The position numbers and the translations under genes were made by a program. Source: Micavibrio sp. UBA6212 (GTDB taxonomy: Bacteria > Pseudomonadota > Alphaproteobacteria > Micavibrionales > Micavibrionaceae). Taken from it: 64,000 nucleotides of DNA. Location of the stretch: NCBI GenBank assembly GCA_002421905.1, contig DISK01000005.1:228532-292531 (forward strand). The letters run 5' to 3'. Position 1 is the first letter of the stretch; the number at the start of each line of letters is the position of its first letter. Shown here piece after piece: positions 25,667-35,511 of this stretch. The notes beneath the pieces were generated by a model. It did no database searches, was not told the origin of the DNA, and saw nothing but the letters and a program-made list of their open reading frames with translations.

Positions 25667-27892
25667 ATGAAGATTTTTAATTCAGGAACCTTAACCAATA
25701 TGTCCAGATTTTCGGTACTTCTTGCAGTCTTGGTCACTTTTGCGGCCTTTCTTTTTTCATATAGCGGGAAAGCTCTGGCCTCCACTGAAAAAGACGGTGT
25801 ACCACGCTATGTCACGGTCAATGTAATCCCTGAAAAAGACGCTATTGCCCCGGGAGAAACTCTGGCTATAGCCATCGAACAGATTCACCACCCCGAATGG
25901 CATACCTACTGGAAAAACCCGGGAGATTCTGGCGAGACCACTAATGTGGACTGGACTTTGCCTGCGGGGTTCAAGGCGGGTGACATCGAGTTTCCAGCAC
26001 CACATCGCATAGCTTATGGCCCCTTGATGAATTATGGATTTTCGGGAGAAATTGTACTTTTAACGTCAATCACTGCCCCAGAAAAATTACCGGAAGGCGA
26101 TCTGACATTCTCGGCAGATATTTCATGGCTGGTGTGCAAGGATATCTGTATTCCTGAATTCACCAAGGCAACTTTGGTTCTTCCAGTTGCGACACAGGAA
26201 AATCCGGGGGTCAAGACCTCCCCAGATTTGTTTGCGGCAGCGCGGGCAGCTCTGCCCCAACAAAAAATCTGGCAAGGGATGCTTGAAGAGCAGGATCAGA
26301 CGTTGAAAATCTCCTTCACGCCTGAACCGGAGTTTTTACCTGAGCTGCGATCGGCAAAGGATTTTTTCTTCTTCCCTGAGGAATGGGGGATATTGCAAAA
26401 TCCCGCGCCGCAGGAAATAGCGGTCAAAGGCGACCATCTTGAAATATTGGTACAGCGGGATACACGCCCTTTGTCGGACATTAAAAATCTTAAAGCTGTA
26501 TTGACCTACAAGGACGCCAGCGGGACAGATAAGGCACTTGCTCTGGATGTTGCGATAGTAGCCCATTCACAGTCCTCGGGTGGAGTGATATCCGTAGGCG
26601 ATGACCCGTCAAGTTCAGATATATCTGCTGAAAATATATCAGTGGCACAGGCAATTTTTCTGGCGGTTCTAGGCGGGATCATTCTCAATTTAATGCCCTG
26701 TGTTTTTCCGGTTCTGTCGGTAAAAGCTCTGTCATTGGTCAAAATGTCGGATAAGGAGCAAAAATATGCTGCGTCTCATGGCTTGTTTTACACGGCGGGA
26801 ATTCTGGTCTGCTTTGGTGGAATTGCAGCAATATTGATTGCCCTCAAATCTGCTGGTGAAGAAATCGGCTGGGGATTCCAGCTGCAAAATCCTGTTGTGG
26901 TTCTGCTGCTGGCCTATTTGCTATTTGTGATGGCCTTGAACCTTTCAGGATTCTTTGAACTCAAAGGACATCTGTTTAGTAATATCGGGCATAAACTGGC
27001 TGCAAAACACGGCTATGCAGGGACGTTCTTTACTGGGATGCTGGCAACTATTGTGGCAACACCGTGTACGGCACCGTTTATGGGGGCTGCCATGGGGTTT
27101 GCCCTGACTCAGCCTGCTGGTGTCGCAATGACAGTCTTTTTGGCTTTGGGAATGGGACTGGCTCTTCCCTATCTGGCATTGTGCTTTATTCCGCCACTAC
27201 GAAAATCATTGCCTAAGCCCGGCGCATGGATGGAATCCTTTCGCCAGTTTATGGCATTCCCGCTTTATGCCTCTGTGGCGTGGCTGGTGTGGGTTTATGG
27301 CCAACAAGTCAGCGGCAGTTACGGGGTGATGCTTGCCTTGTTCGGGCTAATCATGATTGCCTTTTCGGTCTGGGTTTCACGTCATACCCCCTCTCATCAA
27401 CCAATGAAGTCAGCCATTCATGCCTTTTCCTATTCGTCCTTGGCGGTGGCCCTATTGATCGTGGCGCTCAGCGCGATGAAGCCTCCCATTTTAATGGGTG
27501 ATACGGCAGGATCTGAAATGCCATCCAACTTTATACCATATACGGCGAAGGCATACCAAGACGCTTTGGCAGGGGATCAACCTGTCTTTGTCAATATGAC
27601 GGCGGCTTGGTGTATTACCTGCAAATGGAATGAACGCGTGGCTCTGGCAACTGATGAAACACTGCAACTATTCAAAGATCATCAGGTTACGGTTTTTAAT
27701 GGAGATTGGACCAATCAGAATGCCGAAATTACAGAATTTCTAACCGAGCATGGACGAAGCGGCGTTCCGCTCTATGTCTTCATTGGCGCGCGCGACCCTG
27801 CAACGGGAACACGCCCCCAACAGAAAATTCTGCCACAAATTCTAACACCCGGATTGGTGGCAGATTATGTGTCGGGAAAAAGAGAAAACTAA
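25667..27892 (+). CDS. DsbD/ScsB-like thiol:disulfide interchange protein
   Basis: The 741-residue protein has a signal sequence, a large N-terminal DsbD-type periplasmic domain with the cysteine pair CKDIC (SWLVCKDICIPEF), eight or so membrane helices with the two buried cysteines NLMPCVFPVLS and ATPCTAPFMGA, and a C-terminal thioredoxin domain with C649-x2-C652 (AAWCITCKWNE). Electrons from cytosolic thioredoxin pass through the membrane domain to periplasmic partners. The long N-terminal domain is like the ScsB/DsbD-beta group of alphaproteobacteria. ATG 25700 is an alternative start. A redoxin gene follows 33 bases downstream and is a likely electron acceptor. Confidence 0.92.
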   Translation: MKIFNSGTLTNMSRFSVLLAVLVTFAAFLFSYSGKALASTEKDGVPRYVTVNVIPEKDAIAPGETLAIAIEQIHHPEWHTYWKNPGDSGETTNVDWTLPAGFKAGDIEFPAPHRIAYGPLMNYGFSGEIVLLTSITAPEKLPEGDLTFSADISWLVCKDICIPEFTKATLVLPVATQENPGVKTSPDLFAAARAALPQQKIWQGMLEEQDQTLKISFTPEPEFLPELRSAKDFFFFPEEWGILQNPAPQEIAVKGDHLEILVQRDTRPLSDIKNLKAVLTYKDASGTDKALALDVAIVAHSQSSGGVISVGDDPSSSDISAENISVAQAIFLAVLGGIILNLMPCVFPVLSVKALSLVKMSDKEQKYAASHGLFYTAGILVCFGGIAAILIALKSAGEEIGWGFQLQNPVVVLLLAYLLFVMALNLSGFFELKGHLFSNIGHKLAAKHGYAGTFFTGMLATIVATPCTAPFMGAAMGFALTQPAGVAMTVFLALGMGLALPYLALCFIPPLRKSLPKPGAWMESFRQFMAFPLYASVAWLVWVYGQQVSGSYGVMLALFGLIMIAFSVWVSRHTPSHQPMKSAIHAFSYSSLAVALLIVALSAMKPPILMGDTAGSEMPSNFIPYTAKAYQDALAGDQPVFVNMTAAWCITCKWNERVALATDETLQLFKDHQVTVFNGDWTNQNAEITEFLTEHGRSGVPLYVFIGARDPATGTRPQQKILPQILTPGLVADYVSGKREN

Positions 27893-27925
27893 AACTTCTA
27901 TAATTAAACGAGGAAAGGAATTGTT

Positions 27926-28546
27926 ATGAAGAATTTTATATTGGCAGCTTTGGCAGCCCTATCGCTAAGTGGTGGAGCTCATGCTGAAGAGATGAAAATG
28001 GATGCAGTTGTTGAGGTTGGAAAGCCTGCGCCAGAATTTATGGCCAACGATATCAATGGCGATCACGTCATGTTATCGGCGTTGAAAGGGCAAACAGTTG
28101 TTCTGGAATGGACCAACCACGAATGCCCATATGTCCAGAAACATTACGGCAGTGGCAACATGCAAAAGCTCCAAAAAGAAGCCACTGATGACGGTGTGGT
28201 GTGGATTTCCATTGTTTCTTCAGCGAAAGACAAGGAAGGCTACACCTCTCCTGAAGAAGCCAAAACAATCATGGAACAACAAGCCGCTCTTCCCACTCAT
28301 AAAATTCTGGATGTAGATGGGACAATCGGTCATTTATTCGGGGCAAAAACAACACCGAATATGTTTGTAATCGATAAGGATGGTATTCTGGTTTATTCAG
28401 GGGCAATTGATGACAATAACAGCTTCAAACCAGAGACGATTGAAGGGGCGAAGAATTACGTTCGTGAAGCTCTGGCATCCTTGAAAGCAGGTAAGCCGGT
28501 CGAGATATCCTCGACCCAACCTTATGGCTGCGGCGTAAAATACTAG
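27926..28546 (+). CDS. Exported thioredoxin-like redoxin (AhpC/TSA family)
   Basis: The 206-residue protein has a signal peptide (ILAALAALSLSGGAHA|EEM) and a peroxiredoxin/TlpA-like fold: GKPAPEFMANDINGDHVMLSALKGQTVVLEW, then the active-site loop NHECPYVQKHYGSG with one cysteine, and TTPNMFVIDKDGILVYSGAIDD. The CPYVQ variant is typical of a redoxin subgroup annotated as thioredoxin family protein. It directly follows the DsbD-like reductase with a GAGGAAAGGAA ribosome-binding site, suggesting a periplasmic peroxide or thiol repair pathway powered by that reductase. A terminator follows. Confidence 0.88.
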   Translation: MKNFILAALAALSLSGGAHAEEMKMDAVVEVGKPAPEFMANDINGDHVMLSALKGQTVVLEWTNHECPYVQKHYGSGNMQKLQKEATDDGVVWISIVSSAKDKEGYTSPEEAKTIMEQQAALPTHKILDVDGTIGHLFGAKTTPNMFVIDKDGILVYSGAIDDNNSFKPETIEGAKNYVREALASLKAGKPVEISSTQPYGCGVKY

Positions 28547-28564
28547 ATTTATGAAATTTTCAAA

Positions 28565-28613
28565 CAAGTTCGCCTCGATTTTCCAGAGATGGAGTCGGGG
28601 CGAACTTTTTTAT
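28565..28613 (+). terminator. Rho-independent terminator after the redoxin gene
   Basis: AAGTTCGCC at 28565-28573 pairs with GGCGAACTT near 28599-28607, with an internal CTCGA/TCGGG extension, and is followed by a run of T. Confidence 0.8.
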
Positions 28614-28703
28614 CGGTTATTTTTAATAAAAAACTCTACAAGATCGCGTGATCTATGCCATACTTGGGAAATCTTGATTCGTTGAGCATCGGATATTTCA
28701 GAC

Positions 28704-30788
28704 ATGCCCGCCAAAACACCTTTGAAAAAAACTGCCAAGACTGCGTCCTCCCCATCCCGTAAAAAAACGGCTGTCGGGACACGCAAATCGACACTGACTC
28801 GTAAGAAAGAGACAAGTAAACCTTCTAAAAAGAAGGATACGTCCTTGCGGCTGGTCGTTGGGCAGGATGGCTATATTATTTTTGCTACACCAAGTATGCT
28901 CAAAAAGGCTGGCTTGAACGATCAGTCCTTGGGAGCGGTCAAGCTTCGCGATTTACTCGATTTTGATAGCCCCGAAGATGCGTTGCATGATCGTCCCTGT
29001 ATCGGAATGTTTTCCGCGCGCGATGATGATGACGCTGATGCTTGGACTGCCTCGATTGTTCCTGGCGAATATCCGGTCAAATTGGGGTATCAGGGAAAAT
29101 CCTTTGCAACCAATTTAAGATTCGACCGAATAGACCTTCCGGGCAAAAAATCCTATCTGGTAATTTCCGATGAAGAAAATCCGGATGCAGATTACGGGGA
29201 ACTCCTTGCTTCTATAGAAGCTGTACCCAAAAAGAGAACTCAGATATCAAAGAAAACAAAAGCCGATGACCAAACGGTCTGGCAAAAGAATTTGCATGTT
29301 TTCCAGTCTATGGGGCATGATTTTCTAATTCTGATGTCAACCCGAGGCAAAGTGATTGAAAGTAACGATGTGTTCCGGTTGGCTCTGGGGTTTGACCAAT
29401 CCGAAATCAGTGGGAAGGCCTTTCTTGATATGGTTTATCCGGATGATCGCCCTTACGTTCAACCGATTTTCAAAACAATGATTTCCAGCAATAATGAAGA
29501 TGGATCCTCCCCCTTGATTGCCTGCGAATGCCGCATTGTGGCTGCTGACCATTCGGTGCGCTGGCTTGATTGTCGTTTGAAAGTTGAAGGCGGCCACCTC
29601 TTTATGGTGGCGCGCGATCTGACAGAAGAAAAAGCGCATGAAATCGAACTGATTCGTCGGGAACAACAACTTTGCGAAGCTCAGTCGATTGGTCGTATGG
29701 GACATTGGACTTGGCGAATCGGGGATGATCGGTTGGAATTTTCACCTGAAATTTTCCGCATTTTTGATCAGAATCCGGAACTTTTTGTTCCCACAATCGA
29801 CAGTGTTAATGACCTTTTGCATCGTCGGGATCGCGGGCGCATGGCGCAGGCTTTTCAGCGCGCCATGATCGAACAGCGCAACTATGAAATGGAATTTCGT
29901 ATCATTCGTCCAAGCGGTGAGGTTCGGTTTATTTTATTACAGGGCCGCTGCGAACAGGATGAAGAAGAAGATGTTGTTTCTCTTTTTGGGGTGATGCAGG
30001 ATATTACTGAACGCACACTGCATGAGCGCGAATTGCAAGAAGCCAAAGAAGCGGCAGAACGTGCGTATTCCGCCAAATCCCAGTTCTTGGCAAATATGAG
30101 TCATGAACTCCGTACACCGCTCAACGCCATTATCGGGTTCTCGGAAATGATCGAACGCCAGATGTTGGGGCCGATCGGAACCGAAAAATATCTTGATTAT
30201 ATCGGTGGGATCAGGGAAAGCGGGGAACATTTGCTGGACTTGATTAGTGATATTCTCGATATGTCAAAAATTGAGGCAGGAAAATATACGCTCGATATTG
30301 AAGAATTCAATCTCTATAAAGTCATGCGTCTGGCCGTGCATATGATCGAAGGTCGTGCATTGGATGGTCAGGTGCGGGTGATCTCTGCTATCCCTGAAAA
30401 TCAGGATTTGTATATGTCTGGGGATCGTCGCGCCATCATGCAGATGGTTTTGAATATTCTCTCGAACGCCGTCAAGTTTACCGATGCCGGTGGAGAAGTC
30501 CGGATTGGCTGCGCGGTTGAAGATGGCAGCATCACAATGACGGTTGAGGATACGGGGATCGGGATTCCAGCCAGTAAACTCCGTTATGTGACCAAACCGT
30601 TTGAACAGGCCGCTAACCAATTTACCCGTAACCACGAAGGCTCAGGTCTGGGGCTGGCCATTACCAAAGAACTTGCCGAATTGCATGGCGGGATTCTGGT
30701 GATTAAATCAAAAGTAGGGGTCGGCACGATGGTTCGAATCACTTTGCCCCAACATGTGGAGACACGTTCTTCCAACGCTGCCGAGTAA
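28704..30788 (+). CDS. Cytosolic PAS-domain sensor histidine kinase with a Lys-rich N-terminal tail
   Basis: The 694-residue protein has no membrane segment. Residues 1-48 are strongly basic with repeated Lys, Thr, Ser and Pro (KKTAKTASSPSRKKTAVGT and KKETSKPSKKKDTS). Then come an N-terminal PAS-like region (about 50-170), a PAS domain with PAC segment (about 200-315), another PAS (about 330-440, ending VMQDITERTLHERELQEAKE), a HisKA domain with the phosphorylated H467 (NMSHELRTPLNAIIGFSEM) and a HATPase domain (NILSNAVKFTDAGG, DTGIGIP, GSGLGLAITKELAELHGG). No response regulator is adjacent. The kinase core resembles the PleC/DivJ group found in alphaproteobacteria, but the partner cannot be named from sequence. 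Confidence 0.9.
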   Translation: MPAKTPLKKTAKTASSPSRKKTAVGTRKSTLTRKKETSKPSKKKDTSLRLVVGQDGYIIFATPSMLKKAGLNDQSLGAVKLRDLLDFDSPEDALHDRPCIGMFSARDDDDADAWTASIVPGEYPVKLGYQGKSFATNLRFDRIDLPGKKSYLVISDEENPDADYGELLASIEAVPKKRTQISKKTKADDQTVWQKNLHVFQSMGHDFLILMSTRGKVIESNDVFRLALGFDQSEISGKAFLDMVYPDDRPYVQPIFKTMISSNNEDGSSPLIACECRIVAADHSVRWLDCRLKVEGGHLFMVARDLTEEKAHEIELIRREQQLCEAQSIGRMGHWTWRIGDDRLEFSPEIFRIFDQNPELFVPTIDSVNDLLHRRDRGRMAQAFQRAMIEQRNYEMEFRIIRPSGEVRFILLQGRCEQDEEEDVVSLFGVMQDITERTLHERELQEAKEAAERAYSAKSQFLANMSHELRTPLNAIIGFSEMIERQMLGPIGTEKYLDYIGGIRESGEHLLDLISDILDMSKIEAGKYTLDIEEFNLYKVMRLAVHMIEGRALDGQVRVISAIPENQDLYMSGDRRAIMQMVLNILSNAVKFTDAGGEVRIGCAVEDGSITMTVEDTGIGIPASKLRYVTKPFEQAANQFTRNHEGSGLGLAITKELAELHGGILVIKSKVGVGTMVRITLPQHVETRSSNAAE

Positions 30789-30976
30789 CGAATTTATCAT
30801 CAAAAATTTCGATACGGAGCGAAAAGTAATTAATTTACAAAGTTTAACCTAACATTTTTTCAAGTACCTAAATATTGGTAAGGGTACATTAACTATTTTC
30901 AGGCATAAAGGTCTGGACGACAAATTCCGTCTCACTCCACTACGACCATTCATATTTTTCCCCGTGATAGACCTTA

Positions 30977-32026
30977 ATGATGCGCATTCTTGATGACATG
31001 TACCCTGATGATTTCCTGATTGAAAGAGAAGATGACTTCTCGACTGATCTGTATGAAGAAGGGGAAGCCGTTGCATTAGAAGATCTTTTGCATCTGGTTC
31101 AGGAATCTGTCGAATATTCCAAACCGGATTTACGGCCAGCCCATTTTGCAACAGATGAAGACGCACTGGTCTGGGGACTATCTGTCTTGTGCGAAACAAA
31201 ATTGGGTCGCGATCTGGCCTATGATGCGCGGTTTGAAGATTGGTCGATCGAGGTCGATGATATCGAGCAGGCATCCCATATCATTGATCCGCAATTGCGC
31301 ATTTTGATTTTGCCTCGTTTTTCCGTGTCCCCTGCTACTTTGGCGCGCTCGCAAAACGACCGCGCATCATTCCTGATGGAGCTGGCTCGTGGCCTGCGTG
31401 GTATCTGGCACGATATGACCGGCGTACGGGATGATGCAGATTTAACGGCAGACGACCAGATCTTGTGGGAAAGACTGCGTGCCGCCGATCATGATTTATG
31501 TGCGGTGAGAATAGCATGGGATTTACGTGAACAAGGCATGGGTGGTCTGTGGCGTCAAATAATTGCCTCCCAGCTTGGGGACCTTGCTGTCATGGCGGGC
31601 GAGCTGTGGGAAATGGAAGATCAAAACGAACATAGTGAAAAGAACCTTCCACTATACGGGTTTTCGCATTTGGTTCTGCAATGGCTGCGCGATGCATCAC
31701 TGGTTAATGCAACGGATAGCCAGACACTGGATGCCATGGATTTGCGCTTGCAACGAAATGTGCGTGAAGTGTGTGGGCCAGAACAAATCAGCGCGGTAGA
31801 GTTGATGACCCTCTCGACTTTGCCGTCTGACGGATCATATCTGGCACCTGTTGCACGCACCGTTATGTATGCTGCAGAATTTCGTGAGATTCCCGATGGT
31901 GTCAATGAAGCTTACTTGCGGCAAATTCTGGAAGATTGCGAACTAACACGCATCAGCCCGCTGGTCTTTTCAGACAGCGAGCTGGAGAAAAAATTCTTTC
32001 CCGATCGGGTGGATACGATTGCCTGA
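30977..32026 (+). CDS. Unrecognised 349-residue protein
   Basis: An acidic, mostly helical soluble protein without signal peptide. The N-terminal 50 residues are Asp/Glu-rich. The middle contains DPQLRILILPRFSVSPATLARSQNDRASFLMELARGLRGIWHDMTG, which looks like a degenerate enzyme core; the C-terminal half is helical (WRQIIASQLGDLAVMAGELWEM). I do not recognise the family. The ATG used follows a purine-poor leader; a second ATG is adjacent. It ends exactly where the convergent 102-residue gene ends. Confidence 0.75.
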   Translation: MMRILDDMYPDDFLIEREDDFSTDLYEEGEAVALEDLLHLVQESVEYSKPDLRPAHFATDEDALVWGLSVLCETKLGRDLAYDARFEDWSIEVDDIEQASHIIDPQLRILILPRFSVSPATLARSQNDRASFLMELARGLRGIWHDMTGVRDDADLTADDQILWERLRAADHDLCAVRIAWDLREQGMGGLWRQIIASQLGDLAVMAGELWEMEDQNEHSEKNLPLYGFSHLVLQWLRDASLVNATDSQTLDAMDLRLQRNVREVCGPEQISAVELMTLSTLPSDGSYLAPVARTVMYAAEFREIPDGVNEAYLRQILEDCELTRISPLVFSDSELEKKFFPDRVDTIA

Positions 32027-32335
32027 TTACCTTAGGTCTTGTGCAAGAAAAGCGCTTGCTGCTCGATCTTGCGGAAGGATATCAAAAATTGCGTAGTAAG
32101 CGGCTCTTCTGATAGCCCCACGCTCAGTTGTATCTGCTTGTACCAGAGTTCTAAAAACGTCAAGTCTGGTTTCTTGAGGTGATTCTTTCATTATAAGTCC
32201 GGTCTGGACGGCGCGAATAAAATCGCCCGCAAAGCGTGGAGCAATACCTTCTCCCATCATATGTAATGCTTGTTCTTTTACAGATGTTCCTTGGGAAGGG
32301 TTTTGCACCGTGATCCAATTGGGTTCTCTAGCCAT
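32027..32335 (-). CDS. Unrecognised 102-residue protein
   Basis: A small soluble helical protein (MAREPNWITVQNPSQGTSVKEQ..., FRTLVQADTTERGAIRRAAYYAIFDIL). No signal, cysteines or known motifs are present. The ATG is preceded by AGGAG. It is a single-gene unit, convergent with the 349-residue unknown gene and divergent from mlaE. Confidence 0.65.
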   Translation of the reverse strand: MAREPNWITVQNPSQGTSVKEQALHMMGEGIAPRFAGDFIRAVQTGLIMKESPQETRLDVFRTLVQADTTERGAIRRAAYYAIFDILPQDRAASAFLAQDLR

Positions 32336-32480
32336 GACACACTCCTAAAATAAAGCCTCTAAATTTTCATAAACTTACAGAAAGTTCTGGCAGATTGCAA
32401 CTAGAACCGTTCATTCTTAATGACTATAAAAAGCAAAAACACCTTGGAAAATAGGAAATTTCACTGTAAAACATGGGGTT

Positions 32481-33296
32481 ATGAACACCGCTCTTCAAAT
32501 TTTTCGGGAGAAAATCCCGTTTTTGCATGATATTTGTCAGGCCATCGGCCATTCGATCCTTAATGTGATACAGGCCTTGGGGGCAATCAGTCTCTTTGTC
32601 CTACAGACCTTGCGTCACTGCGCCACCCCACCGATTTTTATTAAACATATCCTGCGCCAGTTTATCGACATAGGTTATTACTCTTTGCCTGTGGTAGGGA
32701 TGACGGCGCTGTTTACGGGAATGGTGTTGGCACTGCAAAGCTATACCGGTTTTTCGCGCTTTAATGCAGAAAGTGCGATTGCATCTGTGGTGGCCCTCTC
32801 GATTACCCGCGAGCTATCTCCGGTTCTGGCTGGTTTGATGGTTGCAGGGCGCGTTGGAGCTGCTATTGCTGCCGAGGTTGGAACAATGCGGGTGACCGAA
32901 CAAATTGATGCGCTGTCAACCTTGTCGGTTAACCCGATGAAATATCTGGTGGTCCCTCGTGTGATTGCCGGTACGATCATGCTCCCTGTTCTGGTTTTGA
33001 TTGGGGATATTATCGGGGTTTATGGCGGGTATATTGTTTCGACCCATGTTCTGGGTTTCAGTTCTGGAAGTTATCTGTATCAAACATGGCAGGTCCTGGA
33101 AAATATCGACGTGGTCTCCGGACTGGTCAAGGCTGCGGTCTTTGGGTTCTTTGTGACCTTAATGGGTTGCTACCATGGATATAATTCCGGTCGCGGTGCC
33201 CAAGGAGTTGGAATGGCAACAACCAATGCAGTGGTAACAGCTTCGATCCTGATTCTGATTTTCAACTATATCCTGACACAGGTTTTCTTTTCATGA
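32481..33296 (+). CDS. mlaE: MlaE-family ABC transporter permease
   Basis: The 271-residue permease has the MlaE (DUF140) core: FIDIGYYSLPVVGMTALFTGMVLALQSYTGF, VVALSITRELSPVLAGLMVAGRVGAAIAAEVGTMRVTEQIDAL and VNPMKYLVVPRVIAG, with about five membrane helices. It works with MlaF to move phospholipids between membranes. The stop overlaps the mlaF start by four bases. The usual mlaD substrate-binding gene is not next in this window. Confidence 0.93.
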   Translation: MNTALQIFREKIPFLHDICQAIGHSILNVIQALGAISLFVLQTLRHCATPPIFIKHILRQFIDIGYYSLPVVGMTALFTGMVLALQSYTGFSRFNAESAIASVVALSITRELSPVLAGLMVAGRVGAAIAAEVGTMRVTEQIDALSTLSVNPMKYLVVPRVIAGTIMLPVLVLIGDIIGVYGGYIVSTHVLGFSSGSYLYQTWQVLENIDVVSGLVKAAVFGFFVTLMGCYHGYNSGRGAQGVGMATTNAVVTASILILIFNYILTQVFFS

Positions 33297-34081
33297 CCAA
33301 GCGCAATAAAATTGAAATGACCGGTGTCTATAAAGCATTCGGAACAAAAAAGGTCTTACAAGGCGTTGATTTGAACGTACCTGTCGGCAGCTCGATGGTG
33401 ATCATCGGGGGCTCTGGTACGGGGAAATCTGTCACACTGAAATGCGTACTTGGTTTGCTTCAGGCGGATAAAGGATCAATCAAAGTGGACGGTATGGACA
33501 TGATCAAGGCCTCGACCCGTGCTCGTGAAGAAATGATGAAAAAGTTTGGCATGCTGTTCCAGGGGGGTGCTTTATTTGATTCTCTGCCGGTTTGGTACAA
33601 CGTTGCTTTCGGCCTGATCCACGGTAAGGACATGGATAAAAAGGATGCGCGTAAAATCGCCACCGAAAAACTCGAACAGGTTGGAATGGGCGAAGCCATC
33701 GCCAATCTTTATCCGGCTGAACTCTCGGGTGGTATGCAAAAACGCGTGGCGCTGGCTCGCGCGATTGCCACCAATCCGGAAATTATATTCTTTGATGAAC
33801 CCACCACGGGCCTTGATCCGATCATGGCGGATGTTATCAATGAACTGATCGTCAAATGTGTGAAAGACCTCGGGGCCACTGCCATGACAATCACGCACGA
33901 TATGGCGTCTGCCCGTAAAATTGCCGATCATGTGGCAATGCTTCACGAGGGAAAAATTGTCTGGACAGGCCCGATTGATGATCTGGATAATTCAGGAAGT
34001 CCCTACGTTGACCAGTTTATTCATGGCCGCGCGGATGGGCCAATTACAGATCTTCAATCCGAACTTTTGAAATCGGCCTAG
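33293..34081 (+). CDS. mlaF: MlaF-family ABC transporter ATP-binding protein
   Basis: The 262-residue ATPase has Walker A GGSGTGKS at residues 39-46, the signature LSGGMQKRVALARA, Walker B IIFFDEPTTGLDP and the switch histidine (TITHDM). It powers the MlaE permease. It ends 4 bases before the end of convergent cysS. Confidence 0.94.
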   Translation: MTKRNKIEMTGVYKAFGTKKVLQGVDLNVPVGSSMVIIGGSGTGKSVTLKCVLGLLQADKGSIKVDGMDMIKASTRAREEMMKKFGMLFQGGALFDSLPVWYNVAFGLIHGKDMDKKDARKIATEKLEQVGMGEAIANLYPAELSGGMQKRVALARAIATNPEIIFFDEPTTGLDPIMADVINELIVKCVKDLGATAMTITHDMASARKIADHVAMLHEGKIVWTGPIDDLDNSGSPYVDQFIHGRADGPITDLQSELLKSA

Positions 34082-34085
34082 AAAA

Positions 34086-35474
34086 TTAACTCGTCTTCCA
34101 CTTGGTGCCTTGTGGCGTGTCTTCAATGACGATTCCCTTGGCCGCAAGCTCATCGCGAATTTCATCCGATCGCGCAAAATTTCTGTCTTTGCGGGCCTGT
34201 GTCCGTTCAACCAGTAATCCTTCAATCCATGCAGCATCGATATCACTGGATGATAAATCAGCCGCAAACCAAACCGCTGGGTCTTGGGTTAAAAATCCCA
34301 TCAAACGGGCAGCTGCCAGAAAATCACCTTTGCTCTCTGGTGTTTTTTGTTCTGTTGCTGTTTTGGCCAAAGCATTAAGTTCCGCATAGGCTTTCGGGGA
34401 ATTCAAATCATCGCATAACGCTTCCATGACGGGGCTGGGAACTTCGCGTTCCATATCAGAAATGTCTTTAAGCTCGTCTAGTATGCGGTAGAATTTATCA
34501 AGCGCCTTTTGTGCCTGATCGACCGCCTTCTCTGACCAATCCAGCGGCTGGCGATAATGGGCAGATAGTAAAACATGGCGGATCACTTCACCTTTAACGC
34601 CTTGTTCGATCAGATCATGGGCCAGAATGAAATTACCCAATGACTTGGACATTTTCTCGCCTTCGACGGTCAGAAAACCGTTATGCATCCAATAACGCGA
34701 GAAGGAGGCAAGATCATGATTTCCATGAGCGCAGCAACTTTGGGCAATCTCGTTTTCATGATGGGGAAATTTAAGGTCAGCGCCGCCGCCATGAATATCA
34801 ATTGGCAAGCCCAGATGCTTTTCTGCCATCGCGGAACATTCGATGTGCCATCCCGGGCGACCAAATCCCCATGGGCTATCCCAACCGGGTTGATCCCCGA
34901 TTGATGGTTTCCACAACACAAAATCGGCAGGATCTTTCTTGTAGGGAGCGACTTCGACGCGCGCTCCTGCAATCTGGTCATCGCGGGAACGACCAGATAG
35001 GCCGCCATATTCAGGGAATGACGGGACATTGAATAACACATGCCCATCGTTTTCATAGGCGTGACCGCGCGCCACCATTTGTTCAATCAAATGGATCATT
35101 TCCGGAATTGTTTCGGTAGCACGAGGCTGTATGTCAGGAATCTTTACACCGAGGGTAGCCATATCCTCGTTATAGATGCGCTCATACTTACGCGTAATAA
35201 ATTCGATGGCCTCACCGGTTTCTTGTGACGCGGCAATAATCTTGTCTTCAATGTCGGTGATGTTCGAGGCATAGGTGACTTTTGGATAGATACGGCGCAA
35301 GACTGAGGCGAGGAGGTCAAAGACCACCGCCATGCGGGCATTACCAATATGAGCGTAACTATATACGGTCGGCCCGCAGGCATAAATCCGGACATGGTCT
35401 TTCTCCAATGGCACAAAGGTCTGTTTCTCCCGTGCCAGCGAATTATAAAATCTGAATGTATATGTATGTGCCAT
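34086..35474 (-). CDS. cysS: Cysteinyl-tRNA synthetase
   Basis: CysRS charges tRNA-Cys. The start is ATG 35474 (MAHTYTFRFYNSL), because the longer frame runs through a small upstream gene. The 462-residue protein has the zinc cysteine and HIGH motif (YACGPTVYSYAHIGNAR), zinc-site CSAMAEKHL and HHENEIAQ, and KMSKS (EKMSKSLGNFILAHD). It is the usual class I enzyme length. Confidence 0.95.
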   Translation of the reverse strand: MAHTYTFRFYNSLAREKQTFVPLEKDHVRIYACGPTVYSYAHIGNARMAVVFDLLASVLRRIYPKVTYASNITDIEDKIIAASQETGEAIEFITRKYERIYNEDMATLGVKIPDIQPRATETIPEMIHLIEQMVARGHAYENDGHVLFNVPSFPEYGGLSGRSRDDQIAGARVEVAPYKKDPADFVLWKPSIGDQPGWDSPWGFGRPGWHIECSAMAEKHLGLPIDIHGGGADLKFPHHENEIAQSCCAHGNHDLASFSRYWMHNGFLTVEGEKMSKSLGNFILAHDLIEQGVKGEVIRHVLLSAHYRQPLDWSEKAVDQAQKALDKFYRILDELKDISDMEREVPSPVMEALCDDLNSPKAYAELNALAKTATEQKTPESKGDFLAAARLMGFLTQDPAVWFAADLSSSDIDAAWIEGLLVERTQARKDRNFARSDEIRDELAAKGIVIEDTPQGTKWKTS

Positions 35475-35511
35475 AGACGTGCTCACTCCCGCGTAATAAA
35501 GCGGGAACAGC

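Noticed and set aside
30859..30871. 13-base match (TTCAAGTACCTAA) repeated in inverted orientation at 37152-37164, upstream of two different genes
   Set aside because: Chance matches of this length are expected in a 64-kb window, and nothing else links the two sites.
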